A stretch of 64,000 nt of DNA from Epiperipatus broadwayi (lineage: Eukaryota; Onychophora; Udeonychophora; Euonychophora; Peripatidae): contig JAQFVV010006728.1 of the NCBI GenBank assembly GCA_028023455.1, positions 310,001 to 374,000 of the forward strand. The letters run 5' to 3'. Below are positions 1 to 11,222 of this stretch, one piece after another. The notes beneath the pieces are model-generated. The model did not search any database. It had not been told where the DNA came from and worked only from the letters and a program-made list of their open reading frames with translations. The position numbers and the translations under genes are program-made. The number at the start of each line of letters is the position of its first letter. Position 1 is the first letter of the stretch.

Positions 1-660
1 GAAGACAACGAGACATCTATTACTAAAATATGTATATGCATGGATGTACATTTGGAAGTGGAGAAAAAGGAATTCGAACTACTCAGACAAGTTAGATAAT
101 AAAAAAACATATAGTTTAATATAGTGACAAATTATTTACACACATTTATAAATTTATTGCATACTTTAGTATGTGCGTGAATGAGCAAGTGGCCTACCAA
201 ATGATAGATAATTATATATTATAATTCATGCTATATTTCTCATATGCTCTTTTATTAATTAAATAAGTGATATACCTTAACACCCATCTTTGGTGGGTCC
301 AATATTAAGATGCTAATTGATTATTAGAAAGAATTTACATAAAATTGCTATTAACACTTTTATATACAGTTCTGAAATGTGGTGACTAACACATGCTTTT
401 GGAGAACATTCTGAGATTCATTATATATATATATATATAAGAAAACTATTTTCATGCCATTACGGTCATTAAAATAAGTAAAATACATTTGAAAATTACA
501 TTTGATTATATGACAAAATACTTAATGAAAATTCTCTTAATTATTGCAGGTAAGAAGAATGCTTTATTTTCCCCTAGGCAAATACTCTTAAATACAGTAA
601 TACATTATGATGGTGGGACTGTATAAAATTGAAATAAATTTAATTAATAAAACTAGTAGT
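1..660. other. AT-rich stretch without a gene
   Basis: No coding region or RNA gene is visible. The only structure is a short TA tract at about 422-438. Confidence 0.6.
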
Positions 661-670
661 AGTGATACTT

Positions 671-672
671 GG

Positions 673-720
<48 letters not shown>

Positions 721-726
721 AATGCC
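671..726. repeat. TA array inside a perfect hairpin
   Basis: A (TA)n array is closed on both sides by the same unique arm: GGCATTTTATAT at 671-682 and its exact reverse complement at 715-726. The whole block can fold into one long hairpin. It abuts a second hairpin of the same design at 726-775. Confidence 0.85.
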
Positions 727-730
727 TCTG

Positions 731-768
<38 letters not shown>

Positions 769-775
769 AGCAGAG
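726..775. repeat. Second TA array inside a perfect hairpin
   Basis: Arm CTCTGCTTA at 726-734 is repeated inverted at 767-775 around a (TA)n core. The arms differ from those of the neighbouring hairpin, so this is not a copy of it but a second case of the same layout. Confidence 0.85.
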
Positions 776-788
776 TGCAATTTTAATA

Positions 789-1165
789 TTAGAGCATTAA
801 AACTGGGCCATGAAGCAAAAGAAATAATAATACGAAGAAGTTTGCAGTGCTGACATTGCAGCAAAAAATAACAGTAAAAGTCATGCTTCTAGACAAAAGA
901 TGAAGTCTAAGACCCCCTTCTTGGCCAATGCTTAGAGAAAAGTGAATAAGGCATGCTGTGGATGTCACTGATGTGCAGGCCATTCATACGAAAAAAATGA
1001 TAGGCATAGTGTGTGCCAGACTTATGGGAATCACTTCCAGAGGCCCTTTTATACAAAATAAGTGGTCCTGGGAAGGTCAACTATCCTCCAGACAAGGTTT
1101 GAGAAAAAAAATCTATGGGTTCGAACTTGTCGCAACCCCCAGATTAAGAAGCACATATATATAAT
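789..1165. other. GC-richer block, possible decayed SINE
   Basis: This block has clearly higher GC content than its surroundings. It holds a tRNA B-box-like string, GGTTCGAACT, at 1118-1127 on the plus strand. No A box is visible at tRNA spacing. Short open frames on both strands look like chance. A decayed tRNA-derived SINE is possible but unproven. Confidence 0.3.
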
Positions 1166-2005
1166 CATGAAGATAAGACCGAATGTCAGTAACACAGTAC
1201 AGATAAATATCACTAATGACATTGACTAAGATTTACTGCTTTAAAAATAAATGACCCTTGTTTGAATAACATAATTTAGACAAATAATACACTATGCAGT
1301 TATAATATATATAAAGAGATTTAGATTTCATTTACTAAAATATACCTTTAGATTTGATCCCCTCCTTTTCTGATATTTAAAATAATTCAATCTCATCTTC
1401 ATGGATTTTATAAAAACTGAGAATATTTAATAACTAGCAGTTATATATAGAAAACAATTAATAAGTCACTCTTTCAGAATTGAATAAATAATATTTTAAA
1501 TGATCCCAGTGCTTTAATTAGCTTGAGTTCTGGATTCACCCTGGGTAGAAAATCCAGAGTTAAACAAATAACAAATTTTTACACTAAAACATAAACAAAA
1601 TGCTGACTCATAAAAACAATCTGGTGAGCATATTAATTAATAATGCATTATATTTTAAGAGGGTGTTAATAACCTTGATTCATGAAGTTATATTTTAAGA
1701 GGGTGTTAATAACCTTGATTCATGAAGGTTTACTTAAAAAGAAAGAAAAGATTTTACAAAATTCAACTTGTCAGATTGCTAGAGATTGGCATATTAATAA
1801 TTAATATAGACATATAAAATCAAGTAATAAATAACTATAAATAAACAACCGCACCAAAATTAAAGAAAGTAAGAGCATATGAGATAGGATTAAATTTATA
1901 GAAATTATTTAAGTGCAATTTACATATTATATTAGAAATAAAGTTAAATAATTCATTAGAAGAAGTCTTGATAATAGAGTTTGAGATTAGTTAGAGTAGC
2001 TTTAC
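1165..2005. other. AT-rich stretch without a gene
   Basis: No gene is seen. It contains the 40-bp tandem duplication at 1649-1727 and otherwise plain AT-rich sequence. Confidence 0.6.
1649..1727. repeat. Tandem duplication, 40-bp unit x 2
   Basis: The unit beginning TATATTTTAAGAGGGTGTTA is repeated head to tail with a period of 40 bp and essentially no differences until the end of copy two. The near-identity suggests a recent duplication. Confidence 0.9.
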
Positions 2006-2347
2006 TTGTGGCTTGAAAATTTACCTTGCACCATTTTAAGAGTCCATATTTTAAGTCTGCTCATGCATGGCAATTGGTTCTTAAATAACAGCAAACTTTT
2101 ATTCAGCATTTCACAATTCTTTAGTCAGGTTTTTACTTCATTTCAGGGCAGCAAAATATTATGGCAGTGGAAGATGACCCACAAGGGTCAGGAAAAGCTT
2201 TTTACTAGATCATCATTTTTAGATTACAAAACAGCATGGTGTCTAGTAGCAATCAGTTCTCTCAATAATAGTGAATCTGTTGGTGATTTAAAATCCAGCC
2301 ATTTTATACTCTGCTCAGGTATTTCTGGAATGCTTTTAATTACTTAG
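2006..2347 (+). other. Unrecognised 113-codon open frame
   Basis: An open frame of 113 codons that begins at TTG, not ATG, in a slightly GC-richer patch. The translation shows no motif, signal peptide or repeat that I recognise. Length alone is mildly unusual for sequence this AT-rich. A plausible splice acceptor (pyrimidine-rich, ending TTTCAG near 2146) lies inside it. It could be a relic of a mobile element or chance. No function is proposed. Confidence 0.15.
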
Positions 2348-3147
2348 TTTTAGCTTAAAATCTTATCTCTGATCTTAAAAATTCTTATCTTTTCTTTATC
2401 AATTGTTTTTGAAGATGCAACTGTAACATAATATCCAAAAATAAATTGAAATCTATTTTCAGATTAGAAATAGATTTGACAAAAATGTTTATAACAAAAG
2501 AAATCGTTAATCTTAATCTCCATTTTATTTTAAGTAAAAACTTTAATTAAAAATACCTTCCTGAGACTAAAACAATAGTGTTTCCAACCCTTTAATTATT
2601 TTTGGACAATTAACAGTTGCATCTTCCATCTTGGATTTTAAAAAATATACATTTTAATAGAAAAAACAATTTAAAAAGATAAAGTTTTAAAATGACGTAT
2701 AATAAAATATTTATTAAAAAAGTCAGTATTTTGTTAGTATTTTTTTTTGCTCCTATACTATATATATATATATATCTGAGCCACACCTATGTATTTTAAT
2801 AAAAAAAATTAATAATTATAAAATTAATAATAATAAAATGTTATTGAAAGTTAAAATTTATAAATTTTTAGGTGCGCATCTCAAATATATACATAAAATA
2901 TATATACATGACAAAAGAAGTGGGATGGGATATAGGGTTTAAACACAGGTTAGTAGATAGTCCCATGAAGCTCAATCTTAAGCTAAGATTGACTGCTTCA
3001 ATATATATGTATATATAAGCATTAGAAAACAGTCACCACCTAAACATACCACTATAGATAATAATCAATATTTCTCAGTGTAGGCAAGGCAAACACTCTC
3101 CTTTTAATAATAAGAATGGAAATCCACTCTTACTAATGGTCCAATGA
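2348..3147. other. AT-rich stretch without a gene
   Basis: No gene is seen. A short TA run lies near 2757-2775. A small perfect stem-loop lies at 2973-2991 (CAATCTTA, 3-base loop, TAAGATTG). Confidence 0.6.
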
Positions 3148-3154
3148 ATATATA

Positions 3155-3240
<86 letters not shown>
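3148..3240. repeat. (TA)n microsatellite, ~93 bp
   Basis: An almost uninterrupted TA dinucleotide array with one TT break near 3161. Confidence 0.95.
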
Positions 3241-3242
<2 letters not shown>

Positions 3243-5756
3243 ACACTTAAAGATTGCAACTTGACCACAAAGATTGAGATATTAATACAATGAAGCTTAA
3301 ATAAATCTCTTTAAACATGAAATAAACATGTCCATATAATGAAGACTAATAAATAGTCAATTATAACATTACAAACTGCAATACTTTTAAATTGCTCATT
3401 GTGTGGTATAAACAAACTGTTGGTTTTGTGAATTTTTATCAACAATTACCCAGATTGAATAACCTGTACAAGAGCACCACTAGTTGGAGTGTCTAGCACT
3501 AGACCAAAACAATTTTTACCAGGTCATAGTATTTATATATTTAGTTTGTAACATGGTTATTAAACCCAAAGAAATTGATACCAGATAGCTACACTTTTAT
3601 CAATAATTCTATAACTAGAATATATTGATTGAAAATAAGCTAAATGAATTCAGATAAATATGTGAGAAAATTTTATTTAAGAATAATAATCTTTGTTCAG
3701 CCATTCACAGTATGTGCACTCAATCCAAATTCAGATATTATCTTTAAATTGGCTTCCTAATTAGCTTCCTTTCCTATTCTAGATATGTAACAATGCATTG
3801 AATAACATTAATATCTTGTTTCTACCCTGAGGATATATGCTTCAACAACTACCTATGAATTGGTACAGATACCTGTTTACCCTTGGAATCTCACCCAATT
3901 AGGTTTGCTAATAACAAGCATATATATGTTAGTAAGTGTCTTATTTTGCCTATGCCCAAAACCTCTATCTTGACTTAAAATGTTATTCAATTTTAACTAA
4001 AGACAATAATATGATCAATAGTATTTTCATGGCTTTATGACTGCATTATCCCTTTGCATGCTACTTAAATTGAACTATTCTACACCTTAATTAAGTTCAG
4101 TCTGAACCAACCCCTTGGCATAGGATACATACGCCCACCTTTATATAATCATAAAGGTTACACAAAGAATGTTAATAATAAAATGCAATGTTAAACATGA
4201 CAATCAATCTAGCACCAATGATATAAATAAGACATTTAAGTAAACATCACACTCTATTGTTGAGAGATTATACCCTGGCTTATAGTTCATTACATTTAAA
4301 TAGAGTCATTAATTGAATATTGCAAATTAAATGTAATAATGTTCAATGGTTTTAAGGCAACAGTTTATATTTAACTGTTTTCTTTACTGCACATTTAATG
4401 ATGCTGAAATTGGCATCGACGATCTGATTCAAATGAAAATACAGCTATCATAATGCCTCAATCATTTCTTGGAGCACTGATACAGTTTGAATTCATTTTT
4501 CTACTTGTTGAGAGATGGAAATTTGACTAGTTTTTTTTCTTTTACCCTATCACAGCCTCGACTAGCTTGTTGGCCTCCATCAGCATTAGGAGAGATTCCC
4601 CCTAGAGAGAGTTCAAAGACTCTAGCCAGACAACATTTTAGATTTCTTTTAAAATGTCCTGCGTGATTACACAAAGGTACACTTTTTTTTCATTATCAAT
4701 TTTTCTATCTTCTTTAACCCCTAACAATAGAGCTTGATTTGCAAATCTTACTTTCTGTCTTCATTTCCTCTATTTTCTTTACAATTTGTAATTTACTTAA
4801 AAAACAAAATATTTTGCTAGAATGATTATCAGATAATAAAAAATCAAACTTAAAAGCTTGTTTCTTAAGGAAGGTAAAGTTTTTTAAAAGTGGATATATG
4901 TACAAATATATACACACACCCTATAATTTTCAAATTTAATATATTTTAATTTTACATAGTTATAAAATAATTGAAATCCCCAAAACTGAAAAATAATCTA
5001 TTTACATATGAGGGTTGGAAAATCCCATCTCAATATGCATATATATGCAGTATTTGAAATCAAGACATATCCATTTGCTCTCATGTCTCGTTTATTAATA
5101 CATTTTAGTCAGAAAGAATGAATATTTTCTCAGTAGAAACAATCTATTGCATTTCTTTAAAATCTATTTGAAATAATCTGTATCATAATGTTGATGCTAT
5201 CTTTCCCTTGAAGACCAAGCTCATCATAAAACACCCTTTTAATATATCTTGCATAATTTTCCTTTTTTATATGCCCAATATAATGCAGGCATATTTTGCA
5301 ATAGTGGATTCTATAGTATCACATCCAGCAACTTGAAGAATATATTGGTTAGTTTTATGATCTTGACATTGTATTTTTAAAATTTTATGGAGCATTTTAA
5401 ATAAATTTTTTAAAATTCTTTTATGAGGCATCCAGTGGGTATCCAAATCTTATTTTCATACAAAACTTGGGAGAAAAAACAACACTATATACATGATAAA
5501 TTTGCAAGTTTTATAATGTTCTCAATACTTCATATTAAGAAAAAAAAAAAGGAATGACAAGATAAATAAATAATTTGCAACTGGAATTTAATAATTATAT
5601 TTTAATTTTTGATTAAACATATTTTTTTTCACTTTCAAAGAACTAAATGATATTGTGTAGCCTAATAATTTCATTAATAATAATAATCTTTAACATATTT
5701 AACTTAGATGATATCATTAAATGTGTGTATTCAAGAAATGTTGCCCTTAAAAATTG
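3241..5756. other. Stretch without a recognisable gene
   Basis: AT-rich sequence with no supported gene. A GC-richer patch at about 4545-4645 and a patch at 5210-5460 that reads partly open on the minus strand may be old transposon debris, but neither gives a recognisable family. Confidence 0.5.
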
Positions 5757-6744
5757 AATTCTGAAATCTCTCTTGCTCAGGCTGGAATATGATCTCCCTG
5801 GCATCCTTATTCATGGTCTGAGCAAAAGCATCAAATGCCTTGCTTACATAGATGACATGGTCATCTTCCTTCCCTCAGTCAATTTCATCCCTAAGGCTTC
5901 AATAGATCCTCATCTGGTACACTGAAACATACAGGCTGGAATTTAGCAGTGACAGATTGGTAGCCTGGCAACTCTCTTCTGATAAACAAATCTTTTCCAC
6001 TTTTAATGCCAAGCCATACAACTTCCTCATATTCCCCTTCATTCTGTCTCATAAAGACATGAGGGTATGGGTCAAAACTGCACGGTATCAAAGCATATCA
6101 TTCACCCTCAGTGCTATCACATGCATTTACCTCTCCTTTTATGGGAAAGTCACACTCCTCAATCTTTTAGTGTTTCCCAAAATAGCATATTACCTCCCCA
6201 TTGTTTTACCTACACATTCATTTATATCCAAAGTCAATGCCCTTTGCACTCATTTTTTCTGGCGCAGAAAAGTGCTGTCCATCAGCCTAAAAAGAACTTG
6301 GTTTTTCTAAAAACCTCAATGGGTTGGGCCTGTACTCTATTAACACTCTTCTGATACAGAAATCTCACAACATTATCCTCAACCTCCTAAGTCACTTTCC
6401 TGCCAACCTTGTGCATATCATTATCACACCCTCTGATACTCCTCCTCCCAATGGCAGGCCCAGGTCATGGGCCTCATTTATCACCAATATCCTCCAAAAG
6501 GATGGCTTTGTTATATCATCCATCAGTGGCATATTAGAGTACTGAGAGGTTTTCAATCAGACCACCGACTTCTCCATTGTCTCCCCTACCTTCCTCAAAC
6601 TTACCAATGCTCAATTAAGCCACAAATTTAAAAGGTCATCCCTTGAGACAAAATTCCTCAATTTCCTCCTCAAAATCAACCTCACTCATTTCCCACCAAT
6701 CAATTTTTGGTCAACCATAAGGGTTTCACCAAGATCCCTTCACT

Positions 6745-6949
6745 ATGACAGCTTTGTAAAACAGACAATGAAACCCTCCAGCACTTCCTACTTAAATGTC
6801 CCTTTCTGCTTGGAATGAGACATGCCATCAACTCCTGCCTTTCCTTGCACAGGAACACCATCTTCAACCTCCAAGAATCCATAGAAACAGATGTCTTTGT
6901 AACTATCAGACTATCACACTTCCTCATCTATGCACTCTGGTTGCTCTGA
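6745..6949 (+). pseudogene. C-terminal zinc-knuckle segment of the LINE relic
   Basis: In this frame the sequence reads [stop]-Q-L-C, then KTDNETLQHFLLKCPF. The expected pattern is C-x2-C...H...C. The first Cys codon is now TGA at 6745-6747; the second Cys (6754-6756), the His and the last Cys are kept. The frame then stays open for about 50 codons to the TGA at 6947. In L1/Tx1-type elements this knuckle is the nucleic-acid-binding end of ORF2. Confidence 0.7.
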
Positions 6950-7320
6950 TGTGCTATTTTTTTTGACCAGAGAGTACACTTAGCAAATCAAAAACTATAG
7001 GACCTAATTTGTTCTCTCAAAACCAGAGATACCAAACTAGCCCAACTCCACTGTTCACAAACACTTGGGCAATTCTTCAATTCCCATACTCTCAGCCTCT
7101 GACATAGGACTCAACCATTTAAATGTTTGCAACCCATGTGGTGCTTGCTCAATAAAGACACACATCTTGGACTGGCCTGAACTACACACTCTTCCCACTT
7201 CCCATTCTTCTTTCACATGTGTCTTTCCCTTCTTACCATGTTGTTCCTGATATTTCAATTTACCATGTAATCACTCCCTTGTAAACCTTTTTTTAACTGT
7301 ATTTGTATCTGTTTTTTCTG

Positions 7321-7348
7321 AATAAATTTTCATGACAGAGAAAAAAAA
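7321..7348 (+). promoter_or_regulatory. LINE poly(A) signal and A-tail
   Basis: AATAAA at 7321-7326 is followed 14 bases later by an eight-base A-run, placed right where the LINE relic ends. This fits the retrotransposon's own polyadenylation signal and tail. Confidence 0.7.
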
Positions 7349-7631
7349 TATATGACTATAAACCTCTATTGGAATTTTGAGATGGATTCAAAATCTTTGG
7401 TCTTTAAATCCCAGATCATTTGCTTAGATAGTAGAAGAATGAAAATCCATTACTTTTAATAATTGATAATCATAACTAGAAACTCATTTGTGGATTTAGA
7501 TGGTAATACTACTATATAGTATTCATTGATTATTAAATTTCACAATAAATGGTTCTGAACTAAAATAATCATAGTAAAATACTCTTATTCTTTTCCTTTA
7601 CTTATCTTTGCATTTCTTCATATATTCATAC

Positions 7632-7908
7632 ATATTGCTTATAATAACTTCTCTCATATACCCCTTAATGCAAAAAATAAATAAATAATAAAACTTCTTT
7701 ATTTTCCTGATAGTTTCTACTGTCCAGCAGTCTTCATCGGAGCATTCTCAAATTTCATCTACCTTTTAAAAGATTTAAAAGCTAGATGAAATTTCAGAAT
7801 GCTCTGATGAAGACTTCTGGACAGTCAAAACTGTCAGGAAAGTAAAGTTTTATTTAAAAAAATGTTTTGCATTAAAGTGTATATGAGAGAAGTTATTATA
7901 AGCAATAT
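7632..7908. repeat. 277-bp imperfect palindrome (foldback repeat)
   Basis: The left arm starting ATTGCTTATAATAACTT is repeated inverted at the right end (AAGTTATTATAAGCAAT near 7890-7906). The pairing continues inward, with mismatches and one indel, to an apex near 7770-7780. Both arms contain a CTGATGA-like core followed by GACTG/CAGTC-type stems and a GAAA-like string. A likely origin is two inverted copies of a hammerhead-bearing repeat, for example PLE terminal sequences; this is an inference. Confidence 0.85.
7796..7842 (+). ncRNA. Hammerhead-ribozyme-like motif, degenerate
   Basis: Core CTGATGA at 7804-7810 is followed by one unpaired A, a stem II of GACTT (7812-7816) with CAGTC (7822-7826), then AAAA where GAAA is expected (G12 changed). 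Next comes CTGTC, which allows a two-base-pair stem III with C as the cleavage-site base. The opposite arm (minus strand, 7700-7740) keeps GAAA but has CCGATGA. Each arm thus keeps a part the other has lost. The extra A after the core departs from the classical motif. Probably inactive now. Confidence 0.4.
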
Positions 7909-9734
7909 ATATATATATATATAATTACTGCTCCTAATTATAAATGTTTAAAATAATTAGTCAAGTATTTTGTTTGTGCAATAAAAAAATAAATATAATA
8001 CATTTGTGATATATGATTTCTATTTTTTTAAATAGAGAAAATTTTTTTTCACATTAATGTAATTAATATATCTATGCAAATTACTTCACTAATGAATTGT
8101 AAACAAAAATAGTGATTTTTTTGTTTATAAACTAGACAGCAGTTGGAAGTAGTCACATATATAGTATAGTTAACTGTGGTAAAAAATATTGTGATTGAAA
8201 ATAAAGCTTAAATCACAAAAATAAAACTGCATTCAAAATTAAGATTTAGTGCTATACATTAGTTGCCACAAAGAAAAACAAAGTTAAATTTTATATAAAA
8301 AGAAAAATTGATTTTGTCTGCAATATTTAACTTTTTTTTCCAATATATTTTTGATCTGCACATTTTACAATATTCATTTGAATATGATGCATTTTATATA
8401 AATATATAGTATAATTTTCAAAATAGTATAAAAATAAAGAAATTTACATAAATATTAAATATATATGCATCAATATTTTTTTAAAGTATATATATATTGA
8501 AAGAAATAAAATAGAATTTATAATTTTCAATGAAAACATTTTTATACAGTTACTTGTTTTTTTTTTTTTTTAAAGTAATGCAAAAGAAAATCTCCATAGT
8601 AATGAAAACAAGAAAATATCTTACATTGTATTATTTCTTTTCTCCATTAACCAGCAGGTGAGCGGTGGCAAATTTCAGTAGTTTCTTTTTAATGGAAATA
8701 AACAAGCCTCAGATTTCCACCTTAGCAAAATAAAAAAGACTAAATATAATATTACAGATAAAATATTTTCAAATAGTTCCTAAAATAATTTATAAAAATT
8801 GTTTTTTATATTGTGCGCGTGTGTGTGTATATATATATGTATATCAGGTGTCCTAAAGTGTATAAAAACGTGACTGTTAAAATGTAGCCTTTATTTCAAT
8901 TTCGGTCTCACTTATAAGGTTATTAATATGAGATTGTAACTTTTTTTCTCTTCAATTTTAAAAATATGATGCTAATTGAGTAATTTAGCGTAGTTCTAGA
9001 ATAACAGATTTAATAATTAAAGGTTCTTGTATTGACTAATCTGCACTTCTAAAGATCGAACATTACATGGCTTGAAGAGCAATGAACGATTGATCACTTT
9101 GTTTAAAATACGATAAAATCTCGACTTCATGAGTTTCTGTTTCATGAACAAATTCTCTGATGTTTTCTTGATGATTGGCTTTTTTTTTTTTCATTATCTG
9201 TTTTAAATTTTGGGGTTTATATAATTTTTTGAGGTATTTTTAACTTTTGCACAGTACTCAATTTTTCAAAATCTTAAAAAATCTATAAAAGTGATTTTTA
9301 TTGGAATTTAGAAAATTACTGCGTACATTGCCGCTGTGCTTAATTTACATTTTTTTAATTTTTTGATACTTCAATATAAATCTGAAATGTTTGAATATAC
9401 ATATATAAATATCCATTTCAAGTCAATTTTTAAATTAAAACAAAACATAAAGCTGTGGGAGATAACATGTACATATATATCTGGAATACCATGCATAAAA
9501 TATTATTAATAAACTTTTCCTCTTTTCATCTAATGATGACTTAAATTGAACCTAATGATTATTAGAAAATGTGATTAAGTTTTAAAAATAAAAGAAATCA
9601 TTAAGATTTATATATTAAAATGCTAGAATAAAATATGTAAGATGATATCAAGTAATGAAAATCTTTGTGATGGTAATTGTGAACTATTCTTTTAGTCATA
9701 AAACTTTATTATTTAATTATATATGTTTATACAT
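7909..9734. other. AT-rich stretch without a gene
   Basis: Short TA tract at 7909-7923 and a GT run followed by TA at 8812-8838. The block at about 8840-9180 is less AT-poor and has a 36-codon open stretch on the minus strand with no recognisable motif. No gene is supported. Confidence 0.5.
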
Positions 9735-9955
9735 TTACACAGAGGCAAATCTCTCCACATAGTAGCATCACTCAGTGCAAGCCAGAGTAATCAATAGATG
9801 CAGGAAGGTTTGTGCATAAAATCCATATCTTCTCCCAATCATCTAATATCCCCAGACTAGTTTATAGCTTGTGGCTTTCATCAGTGAAAAACCTTGGATT
9901 TGAGAGCACTGTACCTAGATCTTAGAAACCAATGCAACTCTTCAGCATCCATCTT
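9735..9955 (-). repeat. Hammerhead-bearing foldback repeat, copy 1
   Basis: Member of a family with copies at 10186-10430 and 52637-52885. Shared landmarks are ACACAGAGGCAAA at one edge, CACTCAGTGCAAGCCAGA, GGATGCAGGAAGGTTTGTGC, and a block with a minus-strand hammerhead motif. In the 52.6-kb copy the outer edges are inverted repeats of each other, so the complete unit is a foldback. No protein is encoded. Confidence 0.75.
9848..9891 (-). ncRNA. Hammerhead-ribozyme-like motif in foldback copy 1
   Basis: Read on the minus strand: TTTTCA (stem I), CTGATGA (9884-9878), AAGC-CACAA-GCTA (stem II, three pairs plus an A/A mismatch), TAA then ACTAGT (9861-9856; stem III, self-complementary), C as cleavage-site base at 9855, then TGGGGA (stem I, 9854-9849). 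Stem I pairs over six positions including G-T wobbles. The only broken invariant base is G12, now T. A tiny palindromic stem III is typical of hammerheads in Penelope-like elements and retrozymes, which are known to work best as dimers. Confidence 0.55.
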
Positions 9956-10185
9956 TTACTGTAATAGCTAACTATAACGTTTTGAGTCCAAAATGAAAGT
10001 ACAATAATGTTTTTAATTCAAGCTTATTAGCTTGTATAGTCATATATATTTAAACTCAGTTCAGCATCTATACTTTTTATGTCTTTGGTTTTTTTTAATA
10101 AACACAGTCACCATAATCCTATTGGGCAGGATTGTTATTAAACCATTAAACACACAATCACCATTTTATGCTTACACAGACTTTT

Positions 10186-10430
10186 TACACAGAGACAAAA
10201 CTCTCCATACAGTAGGACCACTCTGTGCAAGCTAGAGTAATCAATGGATGCAGAAAGGTTTGTGCATAAAATCCTTATCTAGTGTCTATTCATCCAGTAT
10301 CCCCAGATAAGTTTCTAGTTTGTAGCTATAAGTGAATAGCCTTAGATCTGAGAGCATTGCACCTAGATCATAGGATCCAATGCAACTTTCAAGCTAGAAA
10401 CTTGTCTGGGGATATTGAATGAGGAGGCTC
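10186..10430 (-). repeat. Hammerhead-bearing foldback repeat, copy 2
   Basis: Same family as 9735-9955, only about 230 bp downstream. The minus strand at 10300-10335 keeps GAAA (complement of 10312-10315) and the stem I side TGGGG, but the CTGATGA core has decayed. On the plus strand at 10391-10413 a second, inverted piece of the same core region reads AAGCTAGAAACTTGTCTGGG with an intact GAAA at 10397-10400. This is the opposite foldback arm. Confidence 0.7.
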
Positions 10431-10767
10431 TTGATCCACACATTTCATCAAATATATTTAATATGACTATCAACTAAATCTAGAGTAACATAAAATGCTT
10501 ACATCATAGAACATATAATAAAACACCCATTGGGGGGCCATATTGAGTACTAAGCAGCCCTTAAAAAAACTTTAGATCACTCACAGATTCACATTTCTAG
10601 CATTCTGAAATAATCACACAACATACTAATTAATTATTTATTTTAATTACTGCAGTTCCCACTTTACTTTGTAATATCCTATAACGATTTTGATGCATAT
10701 CTCTTTCTGTAATAATGGAATACAGGCTTTTAGCAATTTTATATCTTAATATATATGGAGCGCTGAT
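10431..10767. other. AT-rich stretch without a gene
   Basis: No gene or clear repeat is seen. Confidence 0.5.
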
Positions 10768-10811
<44 letters not shown>

Positions 10812-10985
10812 GGATATGATGATCTGGACTAACTGATGAGTGCTAATTTAGTCCAAAATACATATATTGGATATCATTTACTTTTTCCACAAGAATGTGC
10901 TTATGTATATCATTAGTATGAGATAGAGTGGACAAATAAAGGGATATTGAAATTCTGTGTTCAAATCCACTATAGATAACTAATC
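10766..10985 (+). repeat. SINE-like repeat with TA/GT array, hammerhead core and tRNA-like boxes, copy 1
   Basis: Order on the plus strand: GCGCTGATTATA, (TA)n then (GT)n to 10811, a conserved block GATGATCTGGACTAACTGATGA, a hammerhead-like fold, then an A-box-like AGATAGAGTGG (10921-10931) and a B-box-like GTGTTCAAATCC (10957-10968) about 26 bases apart. Two further copies form the inverted arms of the palindrome at 47704-48506, and all three keep this order. tRNA-derived SINEs use such boxes as a polymerase III promoter. Confidence 0.7.
10825..10889 (+). ncRNA. Hammerhead-ribozyme-like motif in SINE-like copy 1
   Basis: Stem I strand TGGActAA precedes an intact CTGATGA at 10833-10839. Stem II is GTGCT (10840-10844) with AGTCC (10850-10854), partly decayed. 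GAAA is now AAAA (10855-10858). Stem III is weak here. After C at 10881 the stem I return strand TTttTCCA (10882-10889) pairs as two, then four base pairs around a 2x2 internal loop. Stem I is better kept here than in the 47.8-kb copy, while stems II and III are better there. Confidence 0.5.
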
Positions 10986-11098
10986 TCTAAAAATGATTTA
11001 ATAATAAATAATAGTTTTAAAGGCATAAAGGAAAACATTACAAATATATCATGACCACAGCACACAGAAAAAGATACTCAAAAATATTTACAACCATG

Positions 11099-11222
11099 GC
11101 AGATATATAGTTTATATAAACAATCACCGATATTTTAAGCTTATTTATCTGTAATGTTTTGGCAGATAAATAGCTTATATAGACAGTAACTGATATTTTA
11201 AGCCTATTTATCTATAATGTTT
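11099..11222. repeat. Tandem duplication, 62-bp unit x 2
   Basis: GGCAGATA(T/A)ATAG...TAATGTTTT occurs at 11099-11160 and again at 11161-11222, with a handful of substitutions and no indels. Confidence 0.85.

Larger units (their letters stand above)
5757..7348 (+). pseudogene. 5'-truncated L1/Tx1-like LINE relic (RT to 3' end)
   Basis: This is the C-terminal part of a non-LTR retrotransposon reverse transcriptase, spread over several frames by indels. At 5760-5930 the frame reads through the polymerase active-site motif as AYIDDMVIF (usual form YxDD). Around 6120-6350 the plus-strand frames give LLVFPKIAYYLP, HFFWRRKVLSISLK and NGLGLYSINTL, matching the LPK-xx-Y, FxW-xxK and GGLGL blocks that follow the RT in L1/Tx1-type elements. 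At 6745-6949 a Cys/His knuckle follows, ending in LQHFLLKCPF. After the stop at 6947 comes a ~370-bp 3' UTR with AATAAA at 7321 and an A-run at 7341. The endonuclease and the RT fingers are missing, as in a usual 5' truncation. Clearly dead. Confidence 0.8.

Noticed and set aside
789-983. Minus-strand 64-codon open frame, and the plus-strand 68-codon frame at 958-1164
   Set aside because: Both lie in a GC-richer repeat-like block, overlap each other and show no motif; probably chance frames.
1118-1127. tRNA gene suggested by GGTTCGAACT
   Set aside because: No A box, acceptor stem or cloverleaf can be formed around it.
5230-5460. Minus-strand transposon protein piece containing GCDT
   Set aside because: A short run resembling a known transposon phrase, but the neighbouring residues do not match any family and stops are frequent.
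5745-7370. Target-site duplication around the L1/Tx1-like relic (ATTGAATTCTGA versus ATTGGAATTTTGA)
   Set aside because: The match needs gaps and lies at uncertain distances from the element ends; too weak to claim.
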